Assembly: GCA_003574685.1 (NCBI GenBank)
Contig: QOCQ01000021.1
Coordinates: 45,375-109,374, forward strand
Direction of reading: 5' to 3'
Source: Rhodospirillaceae bacterium SYSU D60007
Lineage (GTDB): Bacteria > Pseudomonadota > Alphaproteobacteria > Reyranellales > Reyranellaceae
DNA: 64,000 bases
The notes beneath the pieces are model-generated. The model worked only from the letters and a program-made list of their open reading frames with translations. It was not told the DNA's origin and ran no database searches. Shown piece after piece: positions 1 through 8,366 of this stretch (position 1 is the first letter of the stretch; the number at the start of each line of letters is the position of its first letter). A program made the position numbers and the translations under genes.

Positions 1-769
1 GCGCCGCCGCGACGTGACGCCATCCGATGCGCCGCGCTCCGCCCCTGCTCCGGCACCGACCACGGCCGAGGAGCGGCGGGCGGTGCCGCCTCAGCCGGCG
101 GTCGAGCAACAGGCGAGACTCGATGCCGGCCCGTTCCAGGCGGCTTTCACCATCCCGGGCCGGGTGACGATCCCGGCGGACGGCTCGCCCAAGGCGTTCC
201 GGATCTCCGGCAAGACGGTCACCCCCGAATTGTCCCTCAAGACAGTGCCGGTGCTCGATCCGACAGCCTGGCTCGAGGCCGCGTTCGTGAACGAAGAGGA
301 CGCGCCGTTGCTGCCGGGCCACGTCGCCATCCATCGCGACGGCGTGTTTGTCGGGCGCGGGCAGCTCGCGCTCGTGCCGCCGGGCGACAAGGTCACGCTC
401 GCCTTCGGATCCGATGACCGGGTGAAGGTGGCGCGGGCGCCGGTGAACTTCCGCGACGAGGAGCCCGGATTCCTCGGTTCCAGCCGCACCAGCCTGCGCG
501 AGTTCCGGACGACCGTGAAGAACCTGCACAGCTTCCCGGTGAAGATCACGGTCATCGACCGCATCCCGGTATCCAACGACGCGGCCATCACCGTCGAGAC
601 GCTGACCCAGACCACGGCGCCCACAGAGAAAATAGTTGAAGAAAAGCGCGGCGTGATGAGCTGGACGTGGGAATACAAGCCCGGCGAGCAGAAGGAGATC
701 CGGCTGGCTTACAGGCTGAAATGGCCGGCCGACCGCGACATCGTCGAGCGCCCGGGCACCAGCCGCTGA
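1..769 (+). CDS. DUF4139 domain protein, C-terminal part (5' end outside window)
   Basis: The reading frame is open to the first base of the window, so this is the 3' part of a longer gene. The visible ~255 residues are beta-rich and end in a stretch (RTTVKNLHSFPVKITVIDRIPVS, split here for reading as RTTVKNLHSF and PVKITVIDRIPVS) typical of the C-terminal DUF4139 domain of the mucoidy inhibitor A-like family. The near-terminal W-x-W-EYKPGE-Q-KEIRLAYRLKWP segment fits the last strands of that domain. Full-length members usually have an N-terminal DUF4140 coiled-coil part and a signal peptide, which would lie upstream. The molecular function of the family is not established. Confidence 0.75.
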   Translation, partial: RRRDVTPSDAPRSAPAPAPTTAEERRAVPPQPAVEQQARLDAGPFQAAFTIPGRVTIPADGSPKAFRISGKTVTPELSLKTVPVLDPTAWLEAAFVNEEDAPLLPGHVAIHRDGVFVGRGQLALVPPGDKVTLAFGSDDRVKVARAPVNFRDEEPGFLGSSRTSLREFRTTVKNLHSFPVKITVIDRIPVSNDAAITVETLTQTTAPTEKIVEEKRGVMSWTWEYKPGEQKEIRLAYRLKWPADRDIVERPGTSR

Positions 770-808
770 CGGAAGCGGCCAGTGACGTGCACGCCTGACC
801 ACGAGCTG

Positions 809-1716
809 ATGGACATCGCGCCCGAAGTGTCTCGCGCGCTGGCCGAGGACCGACCAGTGGTGGCGCTGGAATCCACGATCATCACGCATGGCATGCCACA
901 TCCCGACAACCTCGCCATGGTCATGGATGTCGAAGCTATTGTCCGCCGGCACGAGGCGGTGCCGGCAACGATCGCCGTGAGGACGGGCGAATCCGCGTCG
1001 GACTGGATGACGACGGGCTGCGCCGGCTCGCTGAAGGGCGGGATGCCGAGAAGGCGTCGCGGCGCGATCTCGCCGCGCTGATCGCCAGCGGCGCGACCGC
1101 GGGCACGACGGTTTCCGCCACCATGCTGATCACCGCGCGCTGCGGCATTCCGATTTTCGCCACCGGCGGCATCGGCGGCGTGCATCGCCGTGCGGCGGAG
1201 ACGTTTGATATTTCCGCCGATCTGGCCGAGCTGGGCCGCACGCCGGTGGCCGTGGTCTGCGCCGGCGCCAAGTCGATCCTCGATATCGGCAAGACACTGG
1301 AGGTGCTGGAGACACAGGGCGTGCCGGTGCTGGGTTACCGCACCGATGCGTTTCCCGCGTTCTTCAGCCGCGACAGCGGCTACAGGGTCGACCGGCGTCT
1401 CGGCACGCCGCGCGCACTGGCGCAGGTGATCCGCGTCCACCGGCAGCTTGGCCTGCAAGGCGGCATCGTGATCGCCAATCCCGTACCCGAAGCGGACGCC
1501 TTGCCCGCCGCCGCAATCGAAGCATGCATCGAGGCGGCCTGCCGCGAGGCTGAAGCCGCGGGCATAACGGGCAAGGCGCTGACGCCATACCTGCTGGCCC
1601 GCCTCAACACACTCACCGGCGGGCAAAGCCTGCGCGCCAACACGGCGCTGATCAGGAACAACGCTGCATTGGCCGCCCAAATCGCCGTCGAATACGCCGC
1701 GATGACGAGAGCATAA
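809..1716 (+). pseudogene. psuG: Pseudouridine-5'-phosphate glycosidase, single-base frameshift
   Basis: PsuG splits pseudouridine 5'-phosphate into uracil and ribose 5-phosphate. The N-terminal part ([14 protein letters not shown] with the active-site Glu) reads in one frame up to VPATIAV near 979. From 982 the family sequence continues in another frame ([40 protein letters not shown] with the catalytic Lys, and the C-terminal NPVPE). One base is missing between 979 and 982. Restoring it gives a 302-residue protein of normal family length. No psuK kinase gene is adjacent. The ATG at 809 fits homologue starts better than the GTG at 782. Either the gene is dead or the assembly has an error here. 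Confidence 0.85.
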
Positions 1717-1871
1717 GAACCGTCAGCGATGACGGGCTCCAGCGTTGCTGTCAGCAAGCTGGCGCAGGGCGGCAGTGAAGCCGGGCTGGGCCGACGCGAG
1801 GTTGCGCGGCTCGCCGGGTTCAGAAGTGAGCGCGTGGGCGCTGTCGGTCGCGACCATGGCAGACGCCACGT

Positions 1872-2729
1872 TCAGTGCGCCATCAGGACGGGGATGGTCG
1901 CTTGCCGCAGCACGTCGCTCGTCACCCCGCCCAGAACGAAGTGCCGCAGACGGCTGTGGGAATAGGCGCCCATGACGATCAGGCCGGCATTTTCGCGTGC
2001 CGCCAGCGCCAGCAGATTGCTGCCGGCGTCGGTGGACGCCTCGCCCACGACAGTGGCCGGCGCATAGCCGCGCCAGGCCAGATGAACCGCCAGCCGCCCG
2101 GCCGAGCGGCGCAGGGTCTCGTCGCCACCGGCGAAGAGCACGATCCGCTTTGCCCGCCCGATCAGCGACCAAGCCGCTGCCACCGCATGGGCTGCTTCGC
2201 GGCTGTCGTTCCAGGCGATGACCACGGTTGAGAAGGGATCGGCGGGGGCCGGTCCGGGGACCAGCAGCACGGGCCGTCCCGACTGGAACAGCGCGCCTTG
2301 CAGCGCCTCGTCGGTGCCCTCGGTGTAGCTGCGCGCCGAGCGGGCCAGCACGATCAGATCGGCCGTGCGCCCCTGGCGGCCGATCTCCGCCGACACGGGC
2401 GCTTCCACATCGCTCCATTCCGCGGTCAGCCGCGCCGGCGTTCCCGGCGCAGCCGCCATCTCGATGCCGGCGTCTTCCTGCCAGCTGCGGAAGACGCCGC
2501 GCGCCTCGGCGGCGCTGGTGCGCCCAGCCTCCTCCAGGGCGTTGAGCAGGTCGGGCGTCATGTAGGCGCCCTCGAACATGCCGCCCGTAACCGCGATGCT
2601 GATGGGGCTGCGCACATGCAATCCCACCACATGCGCGCGCAGGCGCCCTGCGATCGCCTGGGTCAGCGCGAGCGCCGCCGGATCAGCCGCATCGCCCATC
2701 ACGGGCACGAGGATTACGCGATAGGCCAT
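1872..2729 (-). CDS. Tandem-domain universal stress protein
   Basis: This 285-residue protein has two UspA-like domains, about residues 1-145 (YRVILVPVMGDAADP opening strand) and 150-285 (FSTVVIAWNDSREAAHA). The second domain keeps a nucleotide-binding-like loop, MGAYSHSRLRHFVLGGVTSD. The start at 2729 was chosen because GGAGGAGGG lies just upstream; a longer open frame to 2930 would overlap the regulator gene. It lies downstream of the Crp/Fnr-type gene in the same orientation, with a 115-base gap that holds a 7-bp inverted repeat. In alphaproteobacteria such proteins are common members of low-oxygen and stationary-phase regulons. That role is inferred from context. Confidence 0.85.
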   Translation of the reverse strand: MAYRVILVPVMGDAADPAALALTQAIAGRLRAHVVGLHVRSPISIAVTGGMFEGAYMTPDLLNALEEAGRTSAAEARGVFRSWQEDAGIEMAAAPGTPARLTAEWSDVEAPVSAEIGRQGRTADLIVLARSARSYTEGTDEALQGALFQSGRPVLLVPGPAPADPFSTVVIAWNDSREAAHAVAAAWSLIGRAKRIVLFAGGDETLRRSAGRLAVHLAWRGYAPATVVGEASTDAGSNLLALAARENAGLIVMGAYSHSRLRHFVLGGVTSDVLRQATIPVLMAH

Positions 2730-2767
2730 GACGCACCCTCCTCCATCGGAGCCTGCTCCGCGATGCC

Positions 2768-2790
2768 AACAGGTCCTCTCCACACCTGTT
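2768..2790. repeat. AACAGGT-N9-ACCTGTT inverted repeat between regulator and usp genes
   Basis: A perfect 7-bp dyad (AACAGGT at 2768-2774, ACCTGTT at 2784-2790) sits in the gap between the Crp/Fnr-type gene and the tandem usp gene, about 40-60 bases before the usp start codon. It could be an operator or a small hairpin. No T-run follows on either strand, so it is not a standard terminator. Confidence 0.4.
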
Positions 2791-2844
2791 GACCGTCCGC
2801 GCTTCGACCTCGTTCTCGCTATCCTTCGCCGCGATAGCAGCGCG

Positions 2845-3567
2845 TCAGGCGTTTGCACCGACCGCCAAGGCCCGCAGCCGCTCGGGCTTGACGATGCAAA
2901 TGCGCTGCGGATGCGGCAGGTCGATAACACCCTGCCGCTTGAGCTGGTTGAGCATCCGGCTCACGGTTTCCAGCGTCAGGCCGAGATGGTCGGCGATGTC
3001 CAGCCGCGTCATGGCCAGGGAGATGGTTGCGGCTCCGGGCGTCCTGTCGCCAAGCCGGCGTTGCAGCGTCAGCAGGAACGTGGCGATGCGCTCCATGGCA
3101 CTCATGCGCCCCAGCAGAAGCATCTGGTTCTGGGCCGCGGCAAGCCGCCGCAGGGCGAGCTCCAGCAGGCGGTGTCCCGCCTGCGGATTTTCCTCCAGCG
3201 CAACGTCCACCCGCAGCCGCGGATAACTCACCAGCTCCGACTCGACGATGGCTTCCGCGGTGAACTCGTAGGAGGTCGCGGCATCGAAGCCGATAAAATC
3301 CCCGGGCAGGAAGAAATCGACCACGTAGCGCCGCCCGTCGGCCAGGATCTTCACGATCCGGATGGCGCCGGAGACGACCTTGTACCAGCAGTGCGCATCA
3401 TCGCCTTCCGAGAACAGCACATCATCGCGGTCCAGTCTCATGCGCATTCCCTTTGCATGCAGCCAGTTGTCCGGTTCCTGCACGGGCAGAGCGGCGGGAG
3501 GCCCGACCGGCACCGGCGGGCGCGGCGTGCTGGCGGCGTGCGGTGCGGGCATCGAATGACTGAGCAT
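2845..3567 (-). CDS. Crp/Fnr-family transcriptional regulator (FixK-like)
   Basis: The 240-residue protein has a cyclic-nucleotide-binding-like fold (about 50-165; RDDVLFSEGDDAHCWYKVVSG and GDFIGF) and a C-terminal helix-turn-helix (about 190-235; TRLDIADHLGLTLETVSRMLNQLKRQG). The ETVSR recognition helix is the FNR/FixK type that reads TTGA-N6-TCAA. It has only two cysteines and lacks the N-terminal cluster that holds the Fe-S centre in FNR, so it resembles FixK/DNR rather than an oxygen-sensing FNR. The start at 3567 has GAGAGG upstream. Matching boxes occur at 5685-5698 and 7883-7896, making this protein a candidate local regulator of the cluster. Confidence 0.88.
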   Translation of the reverse strand: MLSHSMPAPHAASTPRPPVPVGPPAALPVQEPDNWLHAKGMRMRLDRDDVLFSEGDDAHCWYKVVSGAIRIVKILADGRRYVVDFFLPGDFIGFDAATSYEFTAEAIVESELVSYPRLRVDVALEENPQAGHRLLELALRRLAAAQNQMLLLGRMSAMERIATFLLTLQRRLGDRTPGAATISLAMTRLDIADHLGLTLETVSRMLNQLKRQGVIDLPHPQRICIVKPERLRALAVGANA

Positions 3568-3692
3568 GACGCGGACCTCTCTTCGCTCTCGATGTGCGAA
3601 GGATAGGCGCGCCGCGGTGGCTGCTAAATTCGGGATGAACGCGTACGGGATTCCCCTTACATGTCCGGCGTGCCCGCCCCCGGGGCCCGCTA

Positions 3693-4697
3693 TCACGCCA
3701 GCCGCTCGACCGAAACCTCATGAAGCGCATGCCCGGTACGCTCGAAGGCGGTGATATTGCCGATTGTCGTTTCGGCAATGGCGGCCAGGGCATCCTGCGT
3801 GAAGAACGCCTGGTGCCCCGTGATCAGCACATTGGGGAAGGTCAGCAGGCGCGCGAACTGATCGTCCTGGATGACGCTGTCCGACAGATCGCGGAAAAAC
3901 AGCTCGGCTTCTTCCTCATAAACATCAAGACCCAGGCTGCCGATCCGTCCTGACTTGAGGCCATTGATCGCGGCGCGCGTGTCGATGACCGCGCCACGGC
4001 TGGTATTGATCAGCATGACGCCTGGCCGCATTTGCGTCAGCGCCGCGGCATCGATCAGATGGTGCGTCGCCGGTGTCAACGGACAGTGCAGCGAGATGAT
4101 GTCCGAAGCCGCCAGCAGCTCGGCCAGTGGCACATAGCGGGCGCCGAGGCTTTCGCATGCGGGATCGGCCCTGAGGTCATGCGCCAGCACGATGCAGCCG
4201 AAGCCCCGCATGATCCGGACCAGCGCCGCACCGGTTTTCCCTGTGCCGATGATGCCGACCGTGCGGCCGAACAGGTCGAAACCCAGCAACCCGTCGAGAT
4301 CGAAATTGCCCTCCCGTACGCGGGCGTGCGCCCGGTGGATCTTCCGGTTCAGCGCGAGGATCAGGGCAACGGCATGCTCGGCAACGGCATGCGGCGAATA
4401 CTCGGGCACGCGGGCCACCGTGACTCCCAGGGCGCGCGCTGCCACGAGATCAACATTGTTGAAGCCGGCGCAGCGCAGCACGACGAGTTTCGTTCCCTGG
4501 CCGGCCAGCGCCTCAAGCACGTTCGCTCGAAGCTCGTCGTTCACGAAGGCGCAGACCGCGCCTGCACCGGCCGCGGCAACCGCCGTTTCCAGGGCAAGGC
4601 GTGATTCCAGATAGATCAGGCCGTGTCCGGCGCCGGCATTGGCCGCATCGAGAAAGCGCCGGTCATAGGGCTTGGTGCTGTAGACGGCGACCTGCAT
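3693..4697 (-). CDS. ldhA: 2-hydroxyacid dehydrogenase, D-lactate dehydrogenase type
   Basis: The predicted enzyme (334 aa) interconverts pyruvate and D-lactate with NAD(H). It has the D-2-hydroxyacid dehydrogenase layout: catalytic Arg in VVLRCAGFNNVDL, the nucleotide-binding GIIGTGKTGAA (about 148-158), Arg in INTSRGAVIDT, Glu in the DVYEEEAELFF region, and the catalytic His in LITGHQAFFT. The FFRD-S segment after YEEE is typical of fermentative D-LDH. The start at 4697 has GGAGGGG upstream. It follows the receiver gene by 62 bases on the same strand, which fits a role in redox balance under oxygen limitation. Substrate specificity is inferred from family resemblance. Confidence 0.82.
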   Translation of the reverse strand: MQVAVYSTKPYDRRFLDAANAGAGHGLIYLESRLALETAVAAAGAGAVCAFVNDELRANVLEALAGQGTKLVVLRCAGFNNVDLVAARALGVTVARVPEYSPHAVAEHAVALILALNRKIHRAHARVREGNFDLDGLLGFDLFGRTVGIIGTGKTGAALVRIMRGFGCIVLAHDLRADPACESLGARYVPLAELLAASDIISLHCPLTPATHHLIDAAALTQMRPGVMLINTSRGAVIDTRAAINGLKSGRIGSLGLDVYEEEAELFFRDLSDSVIQDDQFARLLTFPNVLITGHQAFFTQDALAAIAETTIGNITAFERTGHALHEVSVERLA

Positions 4698-4759
4698 GCC
4701 GCCCCTCCGTTGATCGAGACCGGATGACAAACGGGCCAGGTGCCGTTCGGATGCCTGGC

Positions 4760-5128
4760 TCAGGCCTGGCCGTGCAGGGAGTCCCGCACCAGGCTCATCA
4801 GATGGCTGCTGACGAACGGCTTCTGCACAAAGCCGGCCGCGCCCGCTTTCATCGCATGCGCGCGCGTCTCGCTGTCGGTCCTCGCCGTCATGAGGATGAC
4901 CGGGAGCCGGCAGCCCGATTCGGCCAGTGCCCTCAGGACGTTGAAGCCGTCCATGCCAGGCAGGTTCACGTCCAGCAGCACGCAACCGCGGGCGTGCGAT
5001 GCGTGGTGCTGCAGGAACTCGGCGCCGGAGGCGAAATCATGAACCGCGAAGCCATGCGCCTCGAAAAGAGCGCGCAGCGAATCTCGCACCGCCTCGTCAT
5101 CGTCCACGATATAAATTTCGTCGTCCAT
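4760..5128 (-). CDS. Single-domain response regulator (FixJ-type receiver)
   Basis: The 122-residue protein consists of one receiver domain with no DNA-binding output domain. It shows the acidic pocket (IYIVDDDEAVRDSL), the phosphoacceptor Asp in CVLLDVNLPGMDG, the Thr in LMTARTD and the Lys in FVQKPF. The sequence style is closest to FixJ/NarL-type receivers. An in-frame ATG at 5194 sits one base after the stop of the upstream usp gene and could be used by translational coupling, adding 22 residues. Neither start has a strong ribosome binding site; 5128 was chosen because it gives the usual domain boundary. No partner kinase is in the window. Confidence 0.82.
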   Translation of the reverse strand: MDDEIYIVDDDEAVRDSLRALFEAHGFAVHDFASGAEFLQHHASHARGCVLLDVNLPGMDGFNVLRALAESGCRLPVILMTARTDSETRAHAMKAGAAGFVQKPFVSSHLMSLVRDSLHGQA

Positions 5129-5195
5129 TGGTTGACAAGGATAGCCGATCTTCGTCGCCGTGACGAAGTCAGGGTCTTTCCGGACGCCCGTCATT

Positions 5196-5633
5196 TCAGC
5201 GATACACCAGGACGGGAATCCTGGAGTGGGTCAGGACCTTCATCGTCTCGCTGCCCGGCAGAACGGCCGAGAGGCCATGCCGGCCGTGCGAGGACATCGC
5301 GATCAGGTCGCACCCCTCCCTGAGAGCAGTGTCGGTGATCGCCCGCCAGGGGTGTTCGTCCATGACATGAAAGGCGGCGCACGGGACGCCCGACGCCGCG
5401 GCCTCTTCCCTGGCAACGGAGAGATGGCGCTCCGCGCGCGCGACCATGACACGCTCATACTGGGCCGGCGTCGCCGTGACGATCTCCGGATCGACGGCGA
5501 AGACATGGAATGGCTCGATCGCGGTCACGATCGTGATCCGGGCGTGCAGCGCCCTGGCAAGAGCAATGGCCTTGCCCACCGCGCCGGTCGATAGCGGCGT
5601 TCCGTCGATGGGGACAAGGATGTGCTTGTACAT
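5196..5633 (-). CDS. Universal stress protein, single domain
   Basis: This 145-residue UspA protein begins with MYKHILVPIDGTPLS and ends with the ATP-binding loop SSHGRHGLSAVLPGSET (the G-x2-G-x9-G-S/T pattern), followed by IPVLVYR. GGAGAGGAAAGG lies just before the ATG at 5633. It heads a minus-strand run usp-receiver-ldhA. A perfect TTGA-N6-TCAA box is centred about 58 bases before its start codon, so it is probably switched on under low oxygen by a FixK/FNR-type factor. Confidence 0.9.
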   Translation of the reverse strand: MYKHILVPIDGTPLSTGAVGKAIALARALHARITIVTAIEPFHVFAVDPEIVTATPAQYERVMVARAERHLSVAREEAAASGVPCAAFHVMDEHPWRAITDTALREGCDLIAMSSHGRHGLSAVLPGSETMKVLTHSRIPVLVYR

Positions 5634-5684
5634 ATGCCTTTCCTCTCCACACGGAGACGGTGCCGTTAGACGTCACGGCAGGCC

Positions 5685-5698
5685 TTGATGCGGATCAA
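5685..5698 (-). promoter_or_regulatory. FNR/FixK-type box before usp gene
   Basis: TTGATGCGGATCAA matches the TTGA-N6-TCAA consensus exactly. Its centre is about 58 bases upstream of the usp start codon at 5633, a distance compatible with class II activation at about -41.5 from a transcription start near 5650. The intergenic position and a Crp/Fnr-type regulator gene 2 kb away support function. Confidence 0.7.
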
Positions 5699-5786
5699 AC
5701 GCGGTTCCGATCCGGGTTGCGATGCGTCAACGTACGGCGGAAATCCTTCTGCCGCAGGCCATACGGCAGAGTTGTTCGCTTGACCT

Positions 5787-6446
5787 TCACGCCGCGTCGC
5801 GCGAGGGCCCGAGGCCGATCGGTGCCGGGGTGAGGGTGACGATGCGCGTAAACAGTGCACGGAAATCCGTGCCATCCGTGCCGATGCCCCGGAGCGGATC
5901 GCGATGGCTCGCGAACGCTGCCTCAAGCTCTGCCCAGTCGGCGGCGGAAAAGACTTTCTCGGCGAGATGCAGAACCACGTCCTCCTCGATGCGCATGTGC
6001 TTCCAGTGGAACTCTGCATAGCTTCGCGCCGAATCGAGGAATGCCACCGCCTGGACCTGGCAGCCAATGTCGCTCCAGCGCTGGTCGTCGCCGGCGCGTC
6101 CATCCGGCTGCGCAGCGCGGGTCTCGACGCAGGTCCGGAAATCGGCCAGCGCCTGCTTGAGCTGGGCAAGGCGCCCGTGCCCCTCGCGATGCTGGGCTTC
6201 GACATCATCCAGCGTCGCCGCCGCTTGTGGTGCGCGCTCGCGCAGCAAGCGGAACAGATACGCGTCTTCCTTCGGATGGTGGCATGCCTCGGGAAAGCCC
6301 TCGATATAGGCGATCATCGCGTCGAGCAGGCGGAAATCGGGAGGGGTTCCGTGGCTGGCGATGCCGTCCGCGACATGCAGCAGCCCGTGCAGGACGGCAG
6401 CCAGCGAACGGTGTTCGTCCTGGATGGTGAACGTTGCCTTGTGCAT
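5787..6446 (-). CDS. Hemerythrin-domain protein
   Basis: The 219-residue protein is an all-helical, di-iron-binding hemerythrin-like protein. Candidate iron ligands can be read in order: DEH near residue 11, HHPKED near 57-62, QHREGH near 85-90, and EFHWKHMRIEED near 145-156, matching the H-HxxxE-H-HxxxxE/D pattern of the family. Proteins of this type bind oxygen or nitric oxide or protect iron centres. It starts 19 bases after the hemN stop, so the two probably share a transcript under the FNR-type box at 7883. The exact ligand is unknown. Confidence 0.88.
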   Translation of the reverse strand: MHKATFTIQDEHRSLAAVLHGLLHVADGIASHGTPPDFRLLDAMIAYIEGFPEACHHPKEDAYLFRLLRERAPQAAATLDDVEAQHREGHGRLAQLKQALADFRTCVETRAAQPDGRAGDDQRWSDIGCQVQAVAFLDSARSYAEFHWKHMRIEEDVVLHLAEKVFSAADWAELEAAFASHRDPLRGIGTDGTDFRALFTRIVTLTPAPIGLGPSRDAA

Positions 6447-6465
6447 GTGCTCCTCCCGGCGCGGG

Positions 6466-7815
6466 TCAAATGGCGGGCGAATGCCGTCCGTTCGACGTGG
6501 GCAGGTGATGGTCGAAGGCGGTGCAGATCAGCCGCACGGCAGGGCGCCCCGCATCCGTGACGCACAATTGCCCACCCTCGACCGTGACCAGGCCGTCGTC
6601 GGTGAAGGGTTGCAGCCGCGCGAGGTCATCGTCGAAGATGTGTTCGGGCATGTCATGCCGGCGCGCCACACGCGGCAGGTTGACCTTGAAGTCGCACATC
6701 AGGCGTTCGATGACGTCGGCGATCAGCCGGTCTTCTGGCGTGGCGGCGACGCCGCGGGCGGTGGCGTAGCGCCGCTCGCGAATGGCCGCCGCATACTGGT
6801 CGAGCGCACCTGTGTTCTGGACCAGCCCCGACGGCAGCCGTGAAATTGCCGTCGCCCCCACGCCGAGGAAGGTAGCGGCGGATACGTCCGTGTAGCCCTG
6901 GAAGTTGCGCCGCAACCCGCCGGCGCGCGCCGCGACAGCCAGCGGATCGTCGGGGAGCGCATAGTGGTCCAGCCCGATGGATCGGTAGCCGGCCTTCGTC
7001 AGTTTCTCGCCGATGAGGCGCACCATGTCGAGGCGCAGATCCATGCCGGGCAGCGTGGCCTCGTCGATGGCCCGCTGGCGCCTGGCCATCCAGGGCACGT
7101 GGGCGTAGCCGAAGACCGCGATCCGGGACGGCTTCAGGCGCACTGTCGTGGCCAGCGTCGCGGCCAGGCTGTCCAGCGTTTGGCGGGGCAGGCCATAGAC
7201 CAGATCGATATTGATATGGTCGATGCCGGCATCCCGCAGCATCTGCATGCAGGCAGCGGTGGTTTCCGCCGGCTGGATGCGGTTGATCGCCCGCTGTACG
7301 GCCGGGTCGAAATCCTGCACGCCGATGCTGACCCGCGTGACGCCCGCCAGCGCCATCATGTCTACCAGCTCGGCGGTCACGAAGCGCGGGTCTGCCTCCA
7401 CAGAGATCTCGGCGCCAGGCGCCGGCGCGAACAGCCGCGTGGCGCGATTCACGACCCGGAACAAAGCCTTGCCGCCCAGTTCCGTTGGCGTGCCGCCGCC
7501 AAACTGGAGCGCCGCCAGCGACCGGCCCTCGCCGACATCGGACGCCAGCAGGTCGAGCTCGCGTTCCAGCAGCTCGGCGTAGGCCTCCAGTTGTGCCGGT
7601 CCGCGGGCGCGCTGCGTGTGGCAGGCGCAGTACCAGCAGATCGAGCGGCAAAAGGGCACATGGGCGTATAGCGCCACCGCTTCGGCAGCGGGCAAGGCCT
7701 GCAGCCAGTCCCGGTATGTCGCGCCATCGACGCCGGCGTGGAACTGTGCCGCCGTCGGGTAGCTGGTGTAGCGCGGAACCGGGCGTTCGAAACGCTTCAG
7801 GATCGGCTGGTCCAT
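6466..7815 (-). CDS. hemN: Oxygen-independent coproporphyrinogen III dehydrogenase
   Basis: HemN is the anaerobic radical-SAM enzyme of haem synthesis that converts coproporphyrinogen III to protoporphyrinogen IX. The 449-residue protein has the N-terminal PRYTSYPTA motif, the cluster-binding CRSICWYC (CxxxCxxC) around residues 60-70, GGGTP, and the C-terminal HemN domain (LDHYAL, NFQGYTD). These features mark genuine HemN rather than HemW. The ATG at 7815 was chosen because homologues start shortly before PRYTSYP; longer in-frame starts exist (for example 7851). The perfect FNR/FixK box at 7883-7896 predicts induction under low oxygen. The hemerythrin gene follows by 19 bases. Confidence 0.93.
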   Translation of the reverse strand: MDQPILKRFERPVPRYTSYPTAAQFHAGVDGATYRDWLQALPAAEAVALYAHVPFCRSICWYCACHTQRARGPAQLEAYAELLERELDLLASDVGEGRSLAALQFGGGTPTELGGKALFRVVNRATRLFAPAPGAEISVEADPRFVTAELVDMMALAGVTRVSIGVQDFDPAVQRAINRIQPAETTAACMQMLRDAGIDHINIDLVYGLPRQTLDSLAATLATTVRLKPSRIAVFGYAHVPWMARRQRAIDEATLPGMDLRLDMVRLIGEKLTKAGYRSIGLDHYALPDDPLAVAARAGGLRRNFQGYTDVSAATFLGVGATAISRLPSGLVQNTGALDQYAAAIRERRYATARGVAATPEDRLIADVIERLMCDFKVNLPRVARRHDMPEHIFDDDLARLQPFTDDGLVTVEGGQLCVTDAGRPAVRLICTAFDHHLPTSNGRHSPAI

Positions 7816-8176
7816 GACAACCTGTATGTCGGCACCCGACAGGGGCCGCATGGCGAGACTAGGCCCGCTGGCATCCGATACGTTGAGCAAGATCAATAAC
7901 AAGGGATGGTCAGGAGACGTCCAGCCTGCCGAAACTTCCGGGCGGGGCAAATCATTCCTGCCGATCGCCAGGCCGGGCGGGAGCGGGTCCCGCTTCTCGC
8001 CTTTCCAAAGCGAGGAAGCGGCATACCGGTTCCTGATTACCCGGCTGCTGGGAGCGCGGGCATCTTGCCCGCATCGGCGCGCAGCGCCGAAGTGTTTTCG
8101 CGCCTGCATGGCCTGCGGACCAGCGCACCAGGTCGCCGTCCTGATTGCACCCGCCAGCTTTTGAACGTCAGAATTT
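7816..8176. other. Intergenic region between hemN and tRNA-Gly: hemN promoter and a short repeat
   Basis: About 360 bases without a convincing gene. It contains the FNR/FixK box (7883-7896) and a short perfect inverted repeat, GCGGGCA-tct-TGCCCGC, at 8056-8072. The open frames crossing the region show no recognisable protein and lack ribosome binding sites. Confidence 0.6.
7883..7896 (-). promoter_or_regulatory. FNR/FixK-type box before hemN
   Basis: TTGAGCAAGATCAA matches TTGA-N6-TCAA exactly and lies 68-81 bases before the hemN start codon. hemN is one of the best-established targets of FNR/FixK regulators in alphaproteobacteria, so the site and its position agree with known biology. Confidence 0.75.
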
Positions 8177-8251
8177 TGGAGCGGGCGAAGGGATTCGAAC
8201 CCTCGACCCCAACCTTGGCAAGGTTGTGCTCTACCCCTGAGCTACGCCCGC
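8177..8251 (-). tRNA. tRNA-Gly (anticodon GCC)
   Basis: The minus strand folds as a complete 75-base tRNA with encoded CCA. The acceptor GCGGGCG pairs with CGCCCGC, the D arm is GCTC/GAGC, the anticodon stem CAACC/GGTTG carries the loop TTGCCAA (anticodon GCC), and the T arm GAGGG-TTCGAAT-CCCTT has one G-T pair. The anticodon reads glycine GGC/GGU codons. Confidence 0.97.
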
Positions 8252-8366
8252 GCTCCACGCGGTACGCCGTGGATGGCCCGGCGTCAGGCGCGCGGAAATA
8301 GCCGCTTTCATGCGCCTTGGCAAGACGGTTGCTCCGGCATCACGGTGCCGCTAGGAAGCGCGCCCG

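Noticed and set aside
7816..8109. N-terminal extension of HemN to 8109
   Set aside because: Homologues start near the PRYTSYP motif; the extension would run through the FNR box and has no family similarity.
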